Below, in pieces: positions 1-10,238 of a DNA stretch of 64,000 bases. The position numbers were made by a program, and so were the translations under genes. The notes under the pieces were generated by a model. It saw nothing but the letters and a program-made list of their open reading frames with translations. It was not told where the DNA came from and ran no database searches. The stretch is taken from NCBI GenBank assembly GCA_963971285.1, contig OZ020246.1:13995217-14059216 (forward strand), written 5' to 3'. The stretch is from Astropecten irregularis (Eukaryota; Echinodermata; Asteroidea; Paxillosida; Astropectinidae). Within the stretch, counting starts at the first letter, position 1. Each line of letters begins with the position of its first letter.

Positions 1-453
1 AACATTTCTTTTCGGGCATATTTACCTGTACTGTACCTTTAAGGACGTGCGCCATGTCATTGACATTATGAAGCCGAACTATTATCAGAAAGCAATGTAT
101 AATATATATGCATATGTCATTCCTCCTCCTCCTCCCTCCCCGTCATCAAACCCACACGAACCTTCGTCATTTCACAATCGATGATTTCCAGGTTGGAGAT
201 TGTTAGATTGACTAAACTTCCTGTGCCGGTTTATTGTTCATGAGTGTGACCTCAGGTGGAGTATATACGCGCTATAGTGTATAGTGTATAGGCTATTACC
301 GCAGTGCTTGATTAGTCATGCTACGTCACGAACTCACGGTGCTCCTGAGCTGAGCAGACTCAAGATAAACTGCCAGGTCAATGCTAGCGATCTTGTTTCA
401 GTTGATAAAACATGTATTCTCTCAATATTGAAGTTTGTGACATGTGTGTGGAC
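1..453. other. Left flank, no gene recognised
   Basis: I see no coding exon here. Positions 1-44 end in a TGTACCTTTAA terminus like the end of the TTAA-flanked element at 44318-44688, so the window probably opens inside the tail of such an element. The rest is AT-rich and unassigned. The missing first exon of the VIAAT-like gene is not visible in this stretch. Confidence 0.4.
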
Positions 454-457
454 TTAA

Positions 458-794
458 AGGGAGCACCGTACTTTGGTAACACGTACACAAACAGAAATCT
501 CCTCAGATTTACGTATAACTTACAGGGTATGAAGATGGTGATGGTAGAAACATACCGTTAACATTTTTCTGCCTGAAATGCTGTATTTATCTAGAAAGGA
601 TTTAAACCAGTGACCAAAATAATTTTTGATCTTTTAAAGATTAAAAATAAAAGAGAAAAGACTTTAAAATACTGTAGCCGTTTTTCACCGTTTTCTCAGA
701 AAGTGGACACCGTATGGGACTGAAATTTTCTGTATCTTCTGTTTTTGCCTATGGATCTGTATTTCTTTGACAAAAAACAGTATGATATTATTAT
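458..794 (+). repeat. TTAA-flanked TIR element, family P, copy 1
   Basis: It begins after TTAA at 454-457 and shares its body with eight other copies in the window: a GGGTATGAAGATGGTGATGG segment, a run reading AAAAATAAAAGAGAAAAGAC, and a GTGGACACCGTATGGGACTG segment. It has no coding capacity. TTAA target sites are the hallmark of the piggyBac superfamily, so this is most likely a non-autonomous piggyBac-type MITE. The right terminus is decayed. Confidence 0.7.
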
Positions 795-1082
795 AACGGT
801 TCGCCAAGGCGCTTAGCACTAACCGAAGCCATTGATGAATAGGCCTTATTCACAGTGCATCCATCCTGCATTGGCTTGGATTCAAAATAGTCTGGTACCC
901 ATTTTCCTTTTTGAATTGGCATTATCTTTTCCTAAGGGTATTCAAGGAAGGTGACAAAATGGATGCGCAATGAAAAAGGCGCATAACAGTGCGCCACCAT
1001 GAGTTTGCAACGCGTTGGCCAATCACAATTCAGGAAATAAATTTGGTCGAGAAACTGCGCATCTTTCCACATGCCACAAAAT

Positions 1083-1537
1083 AATACACGGGTTTACACC
1101 ATGGCGGCCATCTTGGATTTTGATCGCAACTTCAAAACGAGGCACTTTCACGCATGCGCACTTTTCTAAGTGTAAGCCCGTCCATTGTCGAAGGCAATAC
1201 TCGGGTTTACACTTCGGCAGTTTTGATCGCGACTTCAAAACGAGGCACTATCACGCATGCGCTTTTTTCGAAGTGTAAACCCGTGTATTAACTCCGCGTT
1301 GCAAACTCATGGTGGCGCACTATTATGCCCTATACACGGGTTTACACTTCGAAAAAAGCGCATGCGTGATAGTGCCTCGTTTTGAAGTCGCGATCAAAAC
1401 CACCGAAGTGTAAACCCGTGTATTGTCTTCGACAATGGACGGGCTTACACTTCGAAAAGTGCGCATGCGTGAAAGTGCCTCGTTTTGAAGTTGCGATCAA
1501 AATCTAAGATGGCCGCCATGGTGTAAACCCGTGTATT
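1083..1537. mobile_element. Foldback palindromic element
   Basis: The left arm (about 1083-1290) reappears reverse-complemented as the right arm (about 1331-1537), separated by roughly 40 bp, so the whole element could form one long hairpin. The ends read ACACGGGTTTACACCATGG and its complement. Each arm holds two related units of about 100 bp around TTCAAAACGAGGCACT and CACGCATGCGC. The spacer shoulders (990-1014 and 1297-1320) also form an inverted pair, GTGCGCCACCATGAGTTTGC. No protein is encoded. It is a foldback-type MITE; the superfamily is not assignable by eye. Confidence 0.8.
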
Positions 1538-1671
1538 CTAGAACCAAAATGAACATTCAACCAACTCTCAAAATAGGCGCAATTACCTGATAATTGACAT
1601 GCATTGGGTCAAATTTCTACTAACTTCGACACCTTTTGCCCATCCAAGATAAACGTTTTCAGTGCTTAGGC

Positions 1672-1810
1672 CGTATCCCAATTCATTGGCTGCGGCTGCA
1701 AATTACACACGTACCTATGGCAGCACCTATGGCAGCCACTAGCCAGTGACTGCAACCGTTTCCATAGACTTGTGTGTTATTTGCGGTCGCAGCCAGAGAA
1801 TTGGGACACG
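1672..1810. repeat. Short TIR element, family W, copy 1
   Basis: A 139-bp element bounded by CGTATCCCAATTCATTGGCT and the inverted GAATTGGGACACG, with inner inverted GGCTGCGGCTGCAAATTAC sequence. A second copy in the opposite orientation is at 11097-11221. It is too short to code and is probably a MITE. Confidence 0.65.
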
Positions 1811-2027
1811 AGTTTTGGAGGTCCATTTTCTTTTCCTTTCTTTTTGTGTTCACCATTTTTTCAATTCAATTCAATCCACATTTATTTCCATACCATGCTA
1901 AGAGAGAATACAACATCAACAAGTACATATGTAGGTTAACAAAATTTACATAGCAATAATCATGTTGGAAGCGAACAAATAACGCAATGTTTTCATTCTT
2001 ATTGGTGTTTTAATTTTGTGCATACAG

Positions 2028-4532
2028 GTACGAGTTCTGTGTGGCAGGCTGGCTGGAACGTGGGCAACTGCATGCAAGGCATCGGTATGCTCAGTTTACC
2101 CTACATGGTAAGAGAGGGCGGGCTTGCTGCACTTATTACCATGGCCGTGGTGCTCATCATTGGAAATTACACCAGCAAGGTATTATTATACCAATTATTG
2201 ATTATGCACGTACACTGTTAAAGGGATGGTACAGAATCGGTAAGACAAAATACACTTCAAGATCACAGATTCACATAAAACTTACACAGAATAATGGTGA
2301 TTATAGGAGAAAACATCCCATGAAATGTTTTTGTCTGAAATGCCATATTCGTTGAGAAATAAATGGAAACTATATTCCGATTGGAATAAATCGCTTCGAA
2401 GCGTTTTATTCATTCGTTGAAATGTGTAAACGGGTTTTCACTGTTTTCTCGTGACCCAGATGGCTGATTGACCTCAAACTTCTACAGGTTTGTCAGTTAA
2501 GGTATATGATGGATTACATAATGTGATTTCACTGTCAGCAACGGTTTTGTCGCAAAAACCAGTTCTGTACCATCCCTTCAAACTGTGAGACTGGACAAGC
2601 AAATGTTAGATTTCATCCGTTCTTTAGAGCTAGACTTGTAAACTCTGGACACCAACATAACATCAATAAAGAGCATAGGTTCCACATGGAATAAACACAA
2701 AATACTTTAATGTGTAATTCCAAAACCACTAGTCCACAACTCATATGAATCCACAACTCATATCCACAATTCTGGCTCTTTGTTGAGGGTTGTCGGTTGA
2801 TGATACTGGTGACGTCCACCGTACGTGTATATACCACCATTAATTTACAGAAACGTAAAATGATTGAATTTATTCTTAAAAAGCTGGGCTCTAACGATTT
2901 CAAAAAATAAGATGTTCACCTAAAATTGTATTCACCTAGCTCCATGCAATCAAGGTAAACATAGCATTAACCCTCACTATGATGAAGGCAGCATTATGCC
3001 CCTTTTCCAAACCTCTGCCCCGGCTCAGGCGCCGGCCCCGGCTCTGTCATCCATATGCTGATAATAGGTTGTGGTGTTTCATTGAGGTGAAACTCTGTTT
3101 TCTTTTACAAATCAGAGAATCTACTTCTGAACCTCAGCCAAAAGCATCTAATTTGATACCTGCTAGGGGCCTATCAGTTTAGAATAGATTCACGGAATGG
3201 AGCCGGAGCCGGAGCCGGAGCCGAGGTTTGGAAAAGGGCCTAGGATTCTAAAGTAATGTGAGGGTGACTATTAAACAATGTCGGTTAGCCTTCCATATTA
3301 ATACAGAGACTATCAACTAAAGCGAGCACCATAAACAAATAATGCAGCCTGCAAAACGCAATGTTATTTACACTTAACAAGTTGAATTGAGTACGATGTT
3401 GAAAGTGGTGTAGTGTTATTCTCATTCATATCATTTTCCTCCTTCTCACGCCCAGGTTTTAGTGTATTCCCTCTACGAAAACCGACTCGACCTCGAATCC
3501 GAAGGAAAACCAACAATGGTGCGCGTGCGCAGGACGTACGCAGATGTAGCAGACGCCTGTTACAAAAATGGCGGCGCCGTCTTGAACATTATGCAAATTA
3601 TTGACGTCATAGCCGTGGCGGCGCTCTACTTGGAGCTGGCCGGTTCGCTGCTGGTGGACACCTTCTCCCTGGCAGGACTTTCAAAACTCACGTGGACCGT
3701 CCTGTGCGCGGTGTTTTTACTGCCCACCATTTTCTTCAGGCATCTGACCAAGATCTCCTGGCTGAGCTGTATAGCTGTGCTGTCGTTGACCATCATGTTC
3801 TTCAGCGTGGTGTGGTACAGTCTAGGGAAGAGCATCGTCTGGGACATCACCAGCGTGCCGGCGTTCAATCTCCAGCGGTACTCGGTCAGCGCTTCGATCA
3901 TCCTCTTCAACTTCGGCACCCAGTTCATCATGCCAGGCGTGGAGGACAGCATGAAGAACAGGCACAAGTTCAACCGGATGGTAAACTGCACCTACCTGAT
4001 AACCGGTGTGCTCAATATCGCCTACGCCCTCTTCGCTTATCTCTCCTTCGGTCTGGAGACCAAGGAATTCATCACCTACAACATGCCCCTGGGGCCCTTG
4101 CAGGCTGCGGTCAGTATGCTCTTCGTCATCAAGTCCCTGCTGTCATATCCCCTGATGCTGTTTCTGATCGTCAACTCCGTAGACTCCATGAAGCTGTCCA
4201 TCTTGCCGCCGTGCAGCGGACCGACTCCAGACCGCATGCCGCCCGCCTGGGCCATGATATTCCGCGCGCTGCTGGTCCTCTTCACGCTGTTCCTGGCCGT
4301 GGTTATACCGCACTTCACCCTGCTCATGGGCGTGACGGGGAGCCTGACCAGCCCCTGGCTAGACTTTATTTTCCCCTGTCTCTTCTACCTGAAGCTGAAA
4401 AAGAATTCGCTGCCTTGCTGGGAAGTGGTCATCAATTGGATAATCATAGGGGTGGGGCTTGTGGGTGGAGTGGTGGGGTTAATCTATTCCATGAAAGCAT
4501 TAGTAGACGCGTACGCAGAGGACTTTAGCTAA
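2028..4532 (+). CDS. SLC32A1: Vesicular inhibitory amino acid transporter-like (SLC32), last two coding exons
   Basis: Two exons, 2028-2179 and 3456-4532, encode about 409 residues and end in TAA. The first begins after CATACAG in phase 1, so a coding exon lies upstream and was not found in the window. SLC32 proteins load GABA and glycine into synaptic vesicles by proton exchange. The first exon opens with WQAGWNVGNCMQGIGMLSLP, the conserved first transmembrane segment of the amino acid/auxin permease fold. The second carries the VRVRRTYADVADAC loop, further hydrophobic helices, ETKEFITYNMP, KSLLSYPL, VIPHFTLLMGVTGSLT and a short acidic C-terminus, all in the order of VIAAT/UNC-47. Vertebrate VIAAT is about 525 residues, so roughly 115 N-terminal residues are missing. 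The intron holds two MITEs. Assignment to SLC32 is firm; strict one-to-one orthology with SLC32A1 is inferred. Confidence 0.85.
2222..2577 (+). repeat. TTAA-flanked TIR element, family Q, in the VIAAT intron
   Basis: It starts after TTAA at 2218-2221 with AGGGATGGTACAGAATCGGT and ends with ACCAGTTCTGTACCATCCCT followed by TCAA, a one-base decay of TTAA. The body shares the GACCTCAAACTTCTACAGGT-like segment with the Q elements at 17776 and 44318. It lies wholly inside the intron 2180-3455. Confidence 0.75.
2998..3240 (-). repeat. GGCTC-rich TIR element, family U, copy 1
   Basis: The ends are CCCCTTTTCCAAACCTC and GAGGTTTGGAAAAGGGCC. GC-rich inner tails made of GGCTC/GAGCC units flank a core that includes AAAGCATCTAATTTGATACC. 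At least six relatives occur in this window. It lies in the intron of the VIAAT-like gene and does not code. Confidence 0.75.
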
Positions 4533-4854
4533 ATTATGGAGCACAACTCCAACATGTATAGTTCTGTTGGTTGTCGTGTGCTTGCTCTTTATTTCATAAT
4601 TATTTGCCCATGCTTATGTCAATCATTACAACTCCTGTTCCATTTTGCTGACAATATCTGGTGATTATTGGGAACCGAATTAGTACACTAACGTATCAAA
4701 CTATTTTCCCTAAGTCGGGTGCCCATCTGCATTCCGGCAATGGTCACATAGTAGAACCGCTCGCACCAGACCAGTCAACCGAGATCATAGCCTTCAACAA
4801 GCCCGTCTAACTTGTCGCTTAATCTCTGTGACAGCGGCCGATGTGGGTGACTAT
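4533..4854. other. 3' flank of the VIAAT-like gene
   Basis: This AT-rich sequence follows the stop codon and presumably contains the 3' UTR. I found no canonical AATAAA polyadenylation signal close to the stop, and no repeat or ORF that I recognise. Confidence 0.4.
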
Positions 4855-4904
4855 GGGCGTTTACTAAACGGAGGCTAAGGCTCATGTTCAGGCTCAGGCT
4901 CAGG

Positions 4905-4993
<89 letters not shown>

Positions 4994-5202
4994 TCTCAGG
5001 CTCAGGCTCAGGCTCCAGCTCAATTTCGTGAATCCATTCTGAAATATTAACGGGTATCAAAGAAGAGGCTTTTGGCTGCGGTTCGGAAGTAGTCAAGTAG
5101 ATGATCTGGTTTGAAAAGGAGAAACAGCTTCAGCTTCTATAACCTATATTTCAGCATATGACAGACATGGAGCCCGAGCCTATGCCTCCGTTTCGTAAAC
5201 CC
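4855..5202 (-). repeat. Family U element with expanded AGGCTC array
   Basis: The outer ends GGGCGTTTACTAAACGGAGG and CCTCCGTTTCGTAAACCC form the TIR. Immediately inside the left TIR the hexanucleotide AGGCTC is expanded to about 22 tandem units (4880-5014) with two or three variant units. The core with GAGGCTTTTGGCTGCGG matches the other U copies. The long Ser-Leu and Glu-Pro reading frames across it come from the hexamer periodicity and are not genes. Confidence 0.85.
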
Positions 5203-6805
5203 ATGTACACAGGTTTAAGGAGCTTTTACAATGCTGAATGTTTGTGGTGTACAGAAGTCGTCAATTTTAGCACACTGTGTTTTTACAGGAAATGTTCAAT
5301 TTGTGATGTCATACCGGTGCGCAAGATGCTCAAATCAATATGAAAGACAAACTTTGGCCATTCATAGTTCACCTCGGCGTGTCTGTAATGATAATGTGCC
5401 GTTCGTATAAATCACCCAATTTGATCAATGGCCATCTTACAACTTGTGGATTGCGCGCCATTTTGTGTGGCAGAACCAAGGAAAATCGGGGACGGTAATT
5501 GGTTACTCTGTTTGCGCATGGGCACAAGTCAGATTCACACCTCCACAAGAATATTGGCGTGGGACAGGTGACGTATTTTGTGCAGTGCTATGATAGAATT
5601 TGAGCTTAAAAGTAATCGCTTTAAGTAACAACGAACGAGATCGGTAGAAACCGTCCTGATCAAATCTCAACACTAAAACAATAATGATAGAAATCGCAGC
5701 ACGCTCCATCCACACATCGACTGTCATTTTTGGAAGTGTCGTAATATCTAGGGCGCCCTCTGTTGTTTAGATTGCGGCTGATCATTAATGCATTTTGCGC
5801 TGTTTCTAAACTTCTGGTCATTTAAAGCCAAGTAGTCGGTTTTTATATAGATATTGTAAATATTTTGATGTGTATACCCTGCGAGCAAGTTAGCATAATT
5901 GTTTGTGATACTGGTTCTTCTAAACTGGCGTACGTGCTGGAAAATGCATCAACTGGCTTCTCGTCGCTTCTACCAACAGAGGGCGTTTTATGGCGACACC
6001 ACACTGCTCAAATCGTTCTTTGAGAAAGTAAACGTTTTATATTATTGTGAGGTTTCTTTTGCATAAATCTGTACATATATTTTTTTTAATTTGCGGTATG
6101 TCTTTATCTCAGGTTGTAGCGCAGATCTATATATACGGAAAAGGAGTCCCAGCAGTTTAAAAATATGTTGAATCTGAAATGTTGACAAGGAATAGGGGGC
6201 CTACGTAGCGGTCGCAATCCCTGCACAGAGAGCGGCTTAATGGTTGAGCAGATAGAGTGATACAGATTACTACAGACGAAAACATATTTTATTATTATAA
6301 AAGAGTCTAATAAACATAGTTTTCTTTAGGTAATTTATTGAAATACGAATATAATTATAAAAACAAAATAGAGGCTTTTTATTATAGCAGACGTAATAAT
6401 AATAATAATAATATTAATGAATAACAATAAAGGTTTTTGCAGCTGCATTTGATGAGTCTGTTTCGTGATGTTATTTCAATGAAACACGAAGCTGATGTAT
6501 TTTACGCAGATTTAGATGGAGATTTATATGATTGTCCAGCTCGATTGGGTTTCCGTTTTTCTGTATCCCAGTAAATCTCCTCGGATAATTGCCGTGATTA
6601 CTGTCGAACGCTGGGCACGATTTACCAGTAAATGCCAACGAAAAAATTTCTGCCGTGGCGTTTTACAAGCTGTATATGCCGTGTCTAAACTTTCGTAAGG
6701 AAAAAACTCATCCAGGGTCCCTGCTCATCGGAGATTCGCCCGCCAGAATTGTTTTGTTTTTTTTGCAAACTCTGCTATACCATTCAGGTCAAGCCGAATT
6801 CAGAT
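5203..6805. other. Intergenic, no gene recognised
   Basis: No exon, repeat family member or RNA gene that I can support. The stretch is AT-rich, with an (AAT)n microsatellite near 6391-6410. Confidence 0.5.
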
Positions 6806-6809
6806 TTAA

Positions 6810-7163
6810 AGGAAGTATCATATTTAGGTTGCATACCGAAACATAAATCAACACAGTTACCCATAACTTACAGGGTATAAAGATGGTGATGGGAGGAACA
6901 TACCGTTAAAGGTTTTCTGCCTGAAATGTTGATTTATCCAGAAATTAATAAAACAACGACCGAAAATCTTTTTGATCTTTTAAAAGATCAAAAATAAAAG
7001 AGAAAAGACTTGAGAAATATTTTGCCCGTTTTTCACTGTTTTCTCAAAAAGTGGGCACCGTATGGGACTGAAATTTTCACAGATGACTGTAACTGTATCT
7101 TCCTTGATATGTTTGCCCATGAACCTGTATTTCTTTGACAAAAACCAAAGTATGATATTACTT
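6810..7163 (+). repeat. Family P TTAA element, copy 2
   Basis: TTAA is present on both sides (6806-6809 and 7164-7167). The ends read AGGAAGTATCATATTTAGG and CCAAAGTATGATATTACTTT. The body carries all shared family P segments, including GTGGGCACCGTATGGGACTG. About 354 bp, non-coding. Confidence 0.8.
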
Positions 7164-7471
7164 TTAAATCTAAATGGGATTCGCAGTAACACATGCACAA
7201 AATGACAACAGGTTGTTGTTGTGTTATAATAATTGACCTGCATAGTGCATAATATAAAGTGAATGAGAGGATTGTATGCAAATGTATACAGCAGAGGCTA
7301 AAGGTTATCAGTTAAATACGTCAACTTCATACAGTCAACAGAGTAAGCCTAGTTATGTCATCTGGGTTTGAAGTCAAAACACGATTAGACAGATTGATAA
7401 ACTGCAAACGAAATAGCGTATACACCGTATCGAAATGTAGACAAACTTCGTGCGACGAAATTTTGTATTAA

Positions 7472-7839
7472 AGGTAATTATCATACTTTGGTTTTTGTCA
7501 AAGAAATACAGATTCATGGGCAAAAATATCAAGACAGATATACAATGTATACAGTAACAGTCATCTGTGAAATTTCAGTCCCATATGGTGCCCACTTTTT
7601 GAGAAAATCGTGAAAAACGGCCACGGTATTTCTTAAGTCTTTTCTCTTTTATTTTTGACCTTTTAAAAGATCAAAAAGATTTTCGGTCGTTGTTTTAATA
7701 ATTTCTGGATAAATACAGCATTTCAGGCGGAAAATGTTAACGGTATGTTTCTACCACCACCATCTTCATACCCTGTAACTTCTACGTAAATCTGTGAACA
7801 TTTCTGTTTGGGTTTCTTACCAAAGTATGATACTACCTT
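7472..7839 (-). repeat. Family P TTAA element, copy 3, opposite orientation
   Basis: Bounded by TTAA at 7468-7471 and 7840-7843. It is the reverse complement of copy 2, about 310 bp to its right, so the two can pair as a large inverted repeat. Its right terminus reads ACCAAAGTATGATACTACCT. Confidence 0.8.
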
Positions 7840-8018
7840 TTAATCTTCAATATACTTTATCTGTTATCATCGTATAGGTACACAAAGGATATTACAGGGA
7901 AATTCTTATTAATTTTATCTGTATTCTTAATCTGGACTACCATCGACCTTGCCATTTTGATTTACAGTATGAGGCATATTCACACACATGCCAAAAAAAA
8001 GAAAAACTCGCAACGCTT

Positions 8019-8147
8019 GCGAGTTTTCCTCATGCTTGAGAAATCTTACGAAATTGTCATCATGTGAAAGGACACAAAATAATGGTTGAGAGTGACCAAC
8101 GTCCCTTGTGAATTCTTGAGAAATTTCTCAAGCATGAGAAAATTCGC
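8019..8147. repeat. Short inverted repeat
   Basis: GCGAGTTTTCCTCATGCTTG at the left is mirrored by CAAGCATGAGAAAATTCGC at the right, enclosing about 90 bp. It is probably a small MITE; no second copy was noticed in the window. Confidence 0.5.
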
Positions 8148-8252
8148 ACTTGTTAAAAGACCTTTGATTGTCAAGGTCACTCGTTGCGTATAGTTGAACT
8201 ATAAATCACGTCATTGATGCCTATTGCAGCACGGGGTAACCCGTGGAATTAA

Positions 8253-8502
8253 AGGGAGTGTACAGGATTTGCAAGGCCTCCGATAAAAAAATTATTGACT
8301 CAACAGTTCGTAAACAGTGCAAACAGTCACCATGGGTTCATCGGATGCTGGGTTTTTCAAGGAAATCAAGATTTAGTGTCTTTTTCGAAGATCGAACGAT
8401 TTTTGGAACATTAAGGACACCCTCAATTGAGTTGTTTTAGTTATTGCCTTTCACTCAGGTATGAAGATGGTGCTGGTAGAAACATACCGTTAAAATATAT
8501 CA
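8253..8502 (+). repeat. Family Q fragment followed by a family P fragment
   Basis: It starts after TTAA (8249-8252) with AGGGAGTGTACAGGATTTGC and shares GCAAGGCCTCC, CAACAGTTCGTAAACAG and GATGCTGGGTTTTTCAAGG with the copy at 44318. From about 8455 it continues with the family P segment GTATGAAGATGGTGCTGG. The right end is missing. Confidence 0.55.
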
Positions 8503-8619
8503 ATTAAGCGAAAACTCACGGCTAATATGATAACCATTCGGGGAAGTGTTTGCAGAGACTAATGGGAAAGTTATTACAATTACTGTTTGTGAGGGCGTAA
8601 TGATGTTGGCCTACAGCAA

Positions 8620-8870
8620 CAAGCCAAAAACAGAAATGTTCACAGATTTACGTATTACTTACAGGGTATAAAAGACAGTAATGGTAGAAACATACTGTGA
8701 CAATTTTCCCTCCCGAAATGTTGTCATCCAGAAAATAGTAAAACCAAACACCAAAATATTTTGATCTTGTCAAGATAAAAAGTGAAACACCTATTCCCCT
8801 ACAATTTGGCATAACAATTGCAACGGATTTTTCGTCATTTTCTACTGTTTCATACGAAGCTGTACTAGGG
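8620..8870 (+). repeat. Degenerate family P fragment
   Basis: The segments CAGAAATGTTCACAGATTTA, GGTAGAAACATACTG and TCATCCAGAAAATAGTAAAA match the left half of family P. The remainder has diverged and both termini are lost. Confidence 0.5.
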
Positions 8871-8897
8871 ACATGCTGAAAAAATCCTCTCTCTGAC

Positions 8898-9004
8898 CTA
8901 ACTCGTACGTACGACTTATATCTCGTACATACGTACGAGATATGATTCATAAGTCGTACGTAAGAGATATAACTCGTATATACGTACGACATATAACTCG
9001 TACA
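8898..9004. repeat. Palindromic ACTCGTACGTACGA array
   Basis: About seven variants of a roughly 15-bp unit built on CGTACGTACGA followed by TATA-like bases occur in both orientations, so almost every part of the 107-bp block can pair with another. It lies just right of a decayed P element. No coding meaning is apparent. Confidence 0.6.
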
Positions 9005-9408
9005 AATTTATTTTTTCAGCATATCCCTAATACAGCTTCGTAATTTCCAATGACCAATAGAGCTGAAAATTTCAGGTTTCATTTTGTCACCTTTACCAAT
9101 ATTGTACATGCCCTTTAATGCCACGTTGCCAAGATGACGTTCGAAGGCATGCATCACCAGTTATATACGATCGCGCCTTGAATCTCGGCGTCTTGAATCA
9201 GTTCCTATGCCGTGTGTCAAGAACCGCAGTGCTGGCCTTCCTCGGCCAATGACCGTGATTTCATGCCTTCACATTCAATCACGAGAAAGAAGGACCTTTC
9301 AAATCGAGCGGCCGGTGAATTTCGATCGCGACTTCGCTCCACACTTGCAGCTTGCTGCATTAAGATTTTCTCTGGCTTTCGTTCGATTTTCTTTTAATAT
9401 TTCGTTCA

Positions 9409-9562
9409 GAGGTCGATTTCACCATACGCATCGCAACTTTTTACTATCAATCGTATATGACTTTTGATGCATTGAACCCCTACGTGGGATAGGCCCCCTG
9501 CGATGGGTTATCCTTCGTAACCCGAGTTACGATCGATCGCAGGGGTTCGTGAAATCGACCCC
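9409..9562. repeat. TIR element, family R, copy 1
   Basis: Inverted ends GGTCGATTTCACCATACG and CGTGAAATCGACCCC, with an inner near-palindrome GTAACCCGAGTTACGATCGA. A close relative lies at 32374-32522, and palindrome fragments recur near 51865, 55965 and 60270. Confidence 0.65.
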
Positions 9563-9874
9563 AGTATAGAGCAAGGCTTGTGACATTACCAGTATCCCCC
9601 AGATGAAGGTTCATTAGTGAGATTAAGCATTTTCATGCTTCCTGTACTTTTTCAACCGCATAGCGGCCGACCTTTTCTCCCTTGCTTTATAATTTTAGTC
9701 ATCTGAAAATGTCTCCCAGTTCTTTTCAGTACATTACTGCCTATCTGATGCTATTGTTAATATCCAAATGTTTCTTCATCAATTCAATTCTTCAGGTATT
9801 GGCAGTTGAACAAAATAATAATTGCTTTATACATCTTAATAGACGGACAGCATACAGTGGAAACCCCCAATTAA

Positions 9875-10238
9875 AGGTACCATCATACTTCGGTAGGATA
9901 CCAAAACAGAAATCTTCACAGATTTCCCTATAACTTACAGCGTGTAAAGATGGTGATGGTAGAAACGTACCGTTAAAGTGTTTCTGCCTGAAATGCTGTA
10001 TTTATCAAGAAAATAGTAAAACTAATATTGAACCCCCCAAAAACCCGATTCTGATCTTCGGAAGATGAACAAACCTGTGAATAGTTTTGAAAATATCGTG
10101 GGCGTTTTTCACTGTTTTCTAAAAAAGTGGGCACCGTATGATACGAAGAATTTCACAGATGACTGCTACTGTATCTTCCTTGATGAAGTGTGCCCATGAA
10201 TCTGCATATCTTTGGCAAAATCCAAAGTATAATAACTT
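9875..10238 (+). repeat. Family P TTAA element, copy 4
   Basis: It begins after TTAA at 9871-9874 with AGGTACCATCATACTTCGG and carries the P body segments. It ends around TCCAAAGTATAATAACTTTC without an intact right TTAA. Confidence 0.65.

Noticed and set aside
3692..4528. A 278-residue frame overlapping the VIAAT-like exon
   Set aside because: It is an out-of-frame reading of the transporter exon, arginine- and histidine-rich with no membrane segments.
4775..5096. Ser-Leu and Glu-Pro repeat proteins
   Set aside because: They are translations of the AGGCTC hexanucleotide array inside a TIR element, without flanking coding signal.
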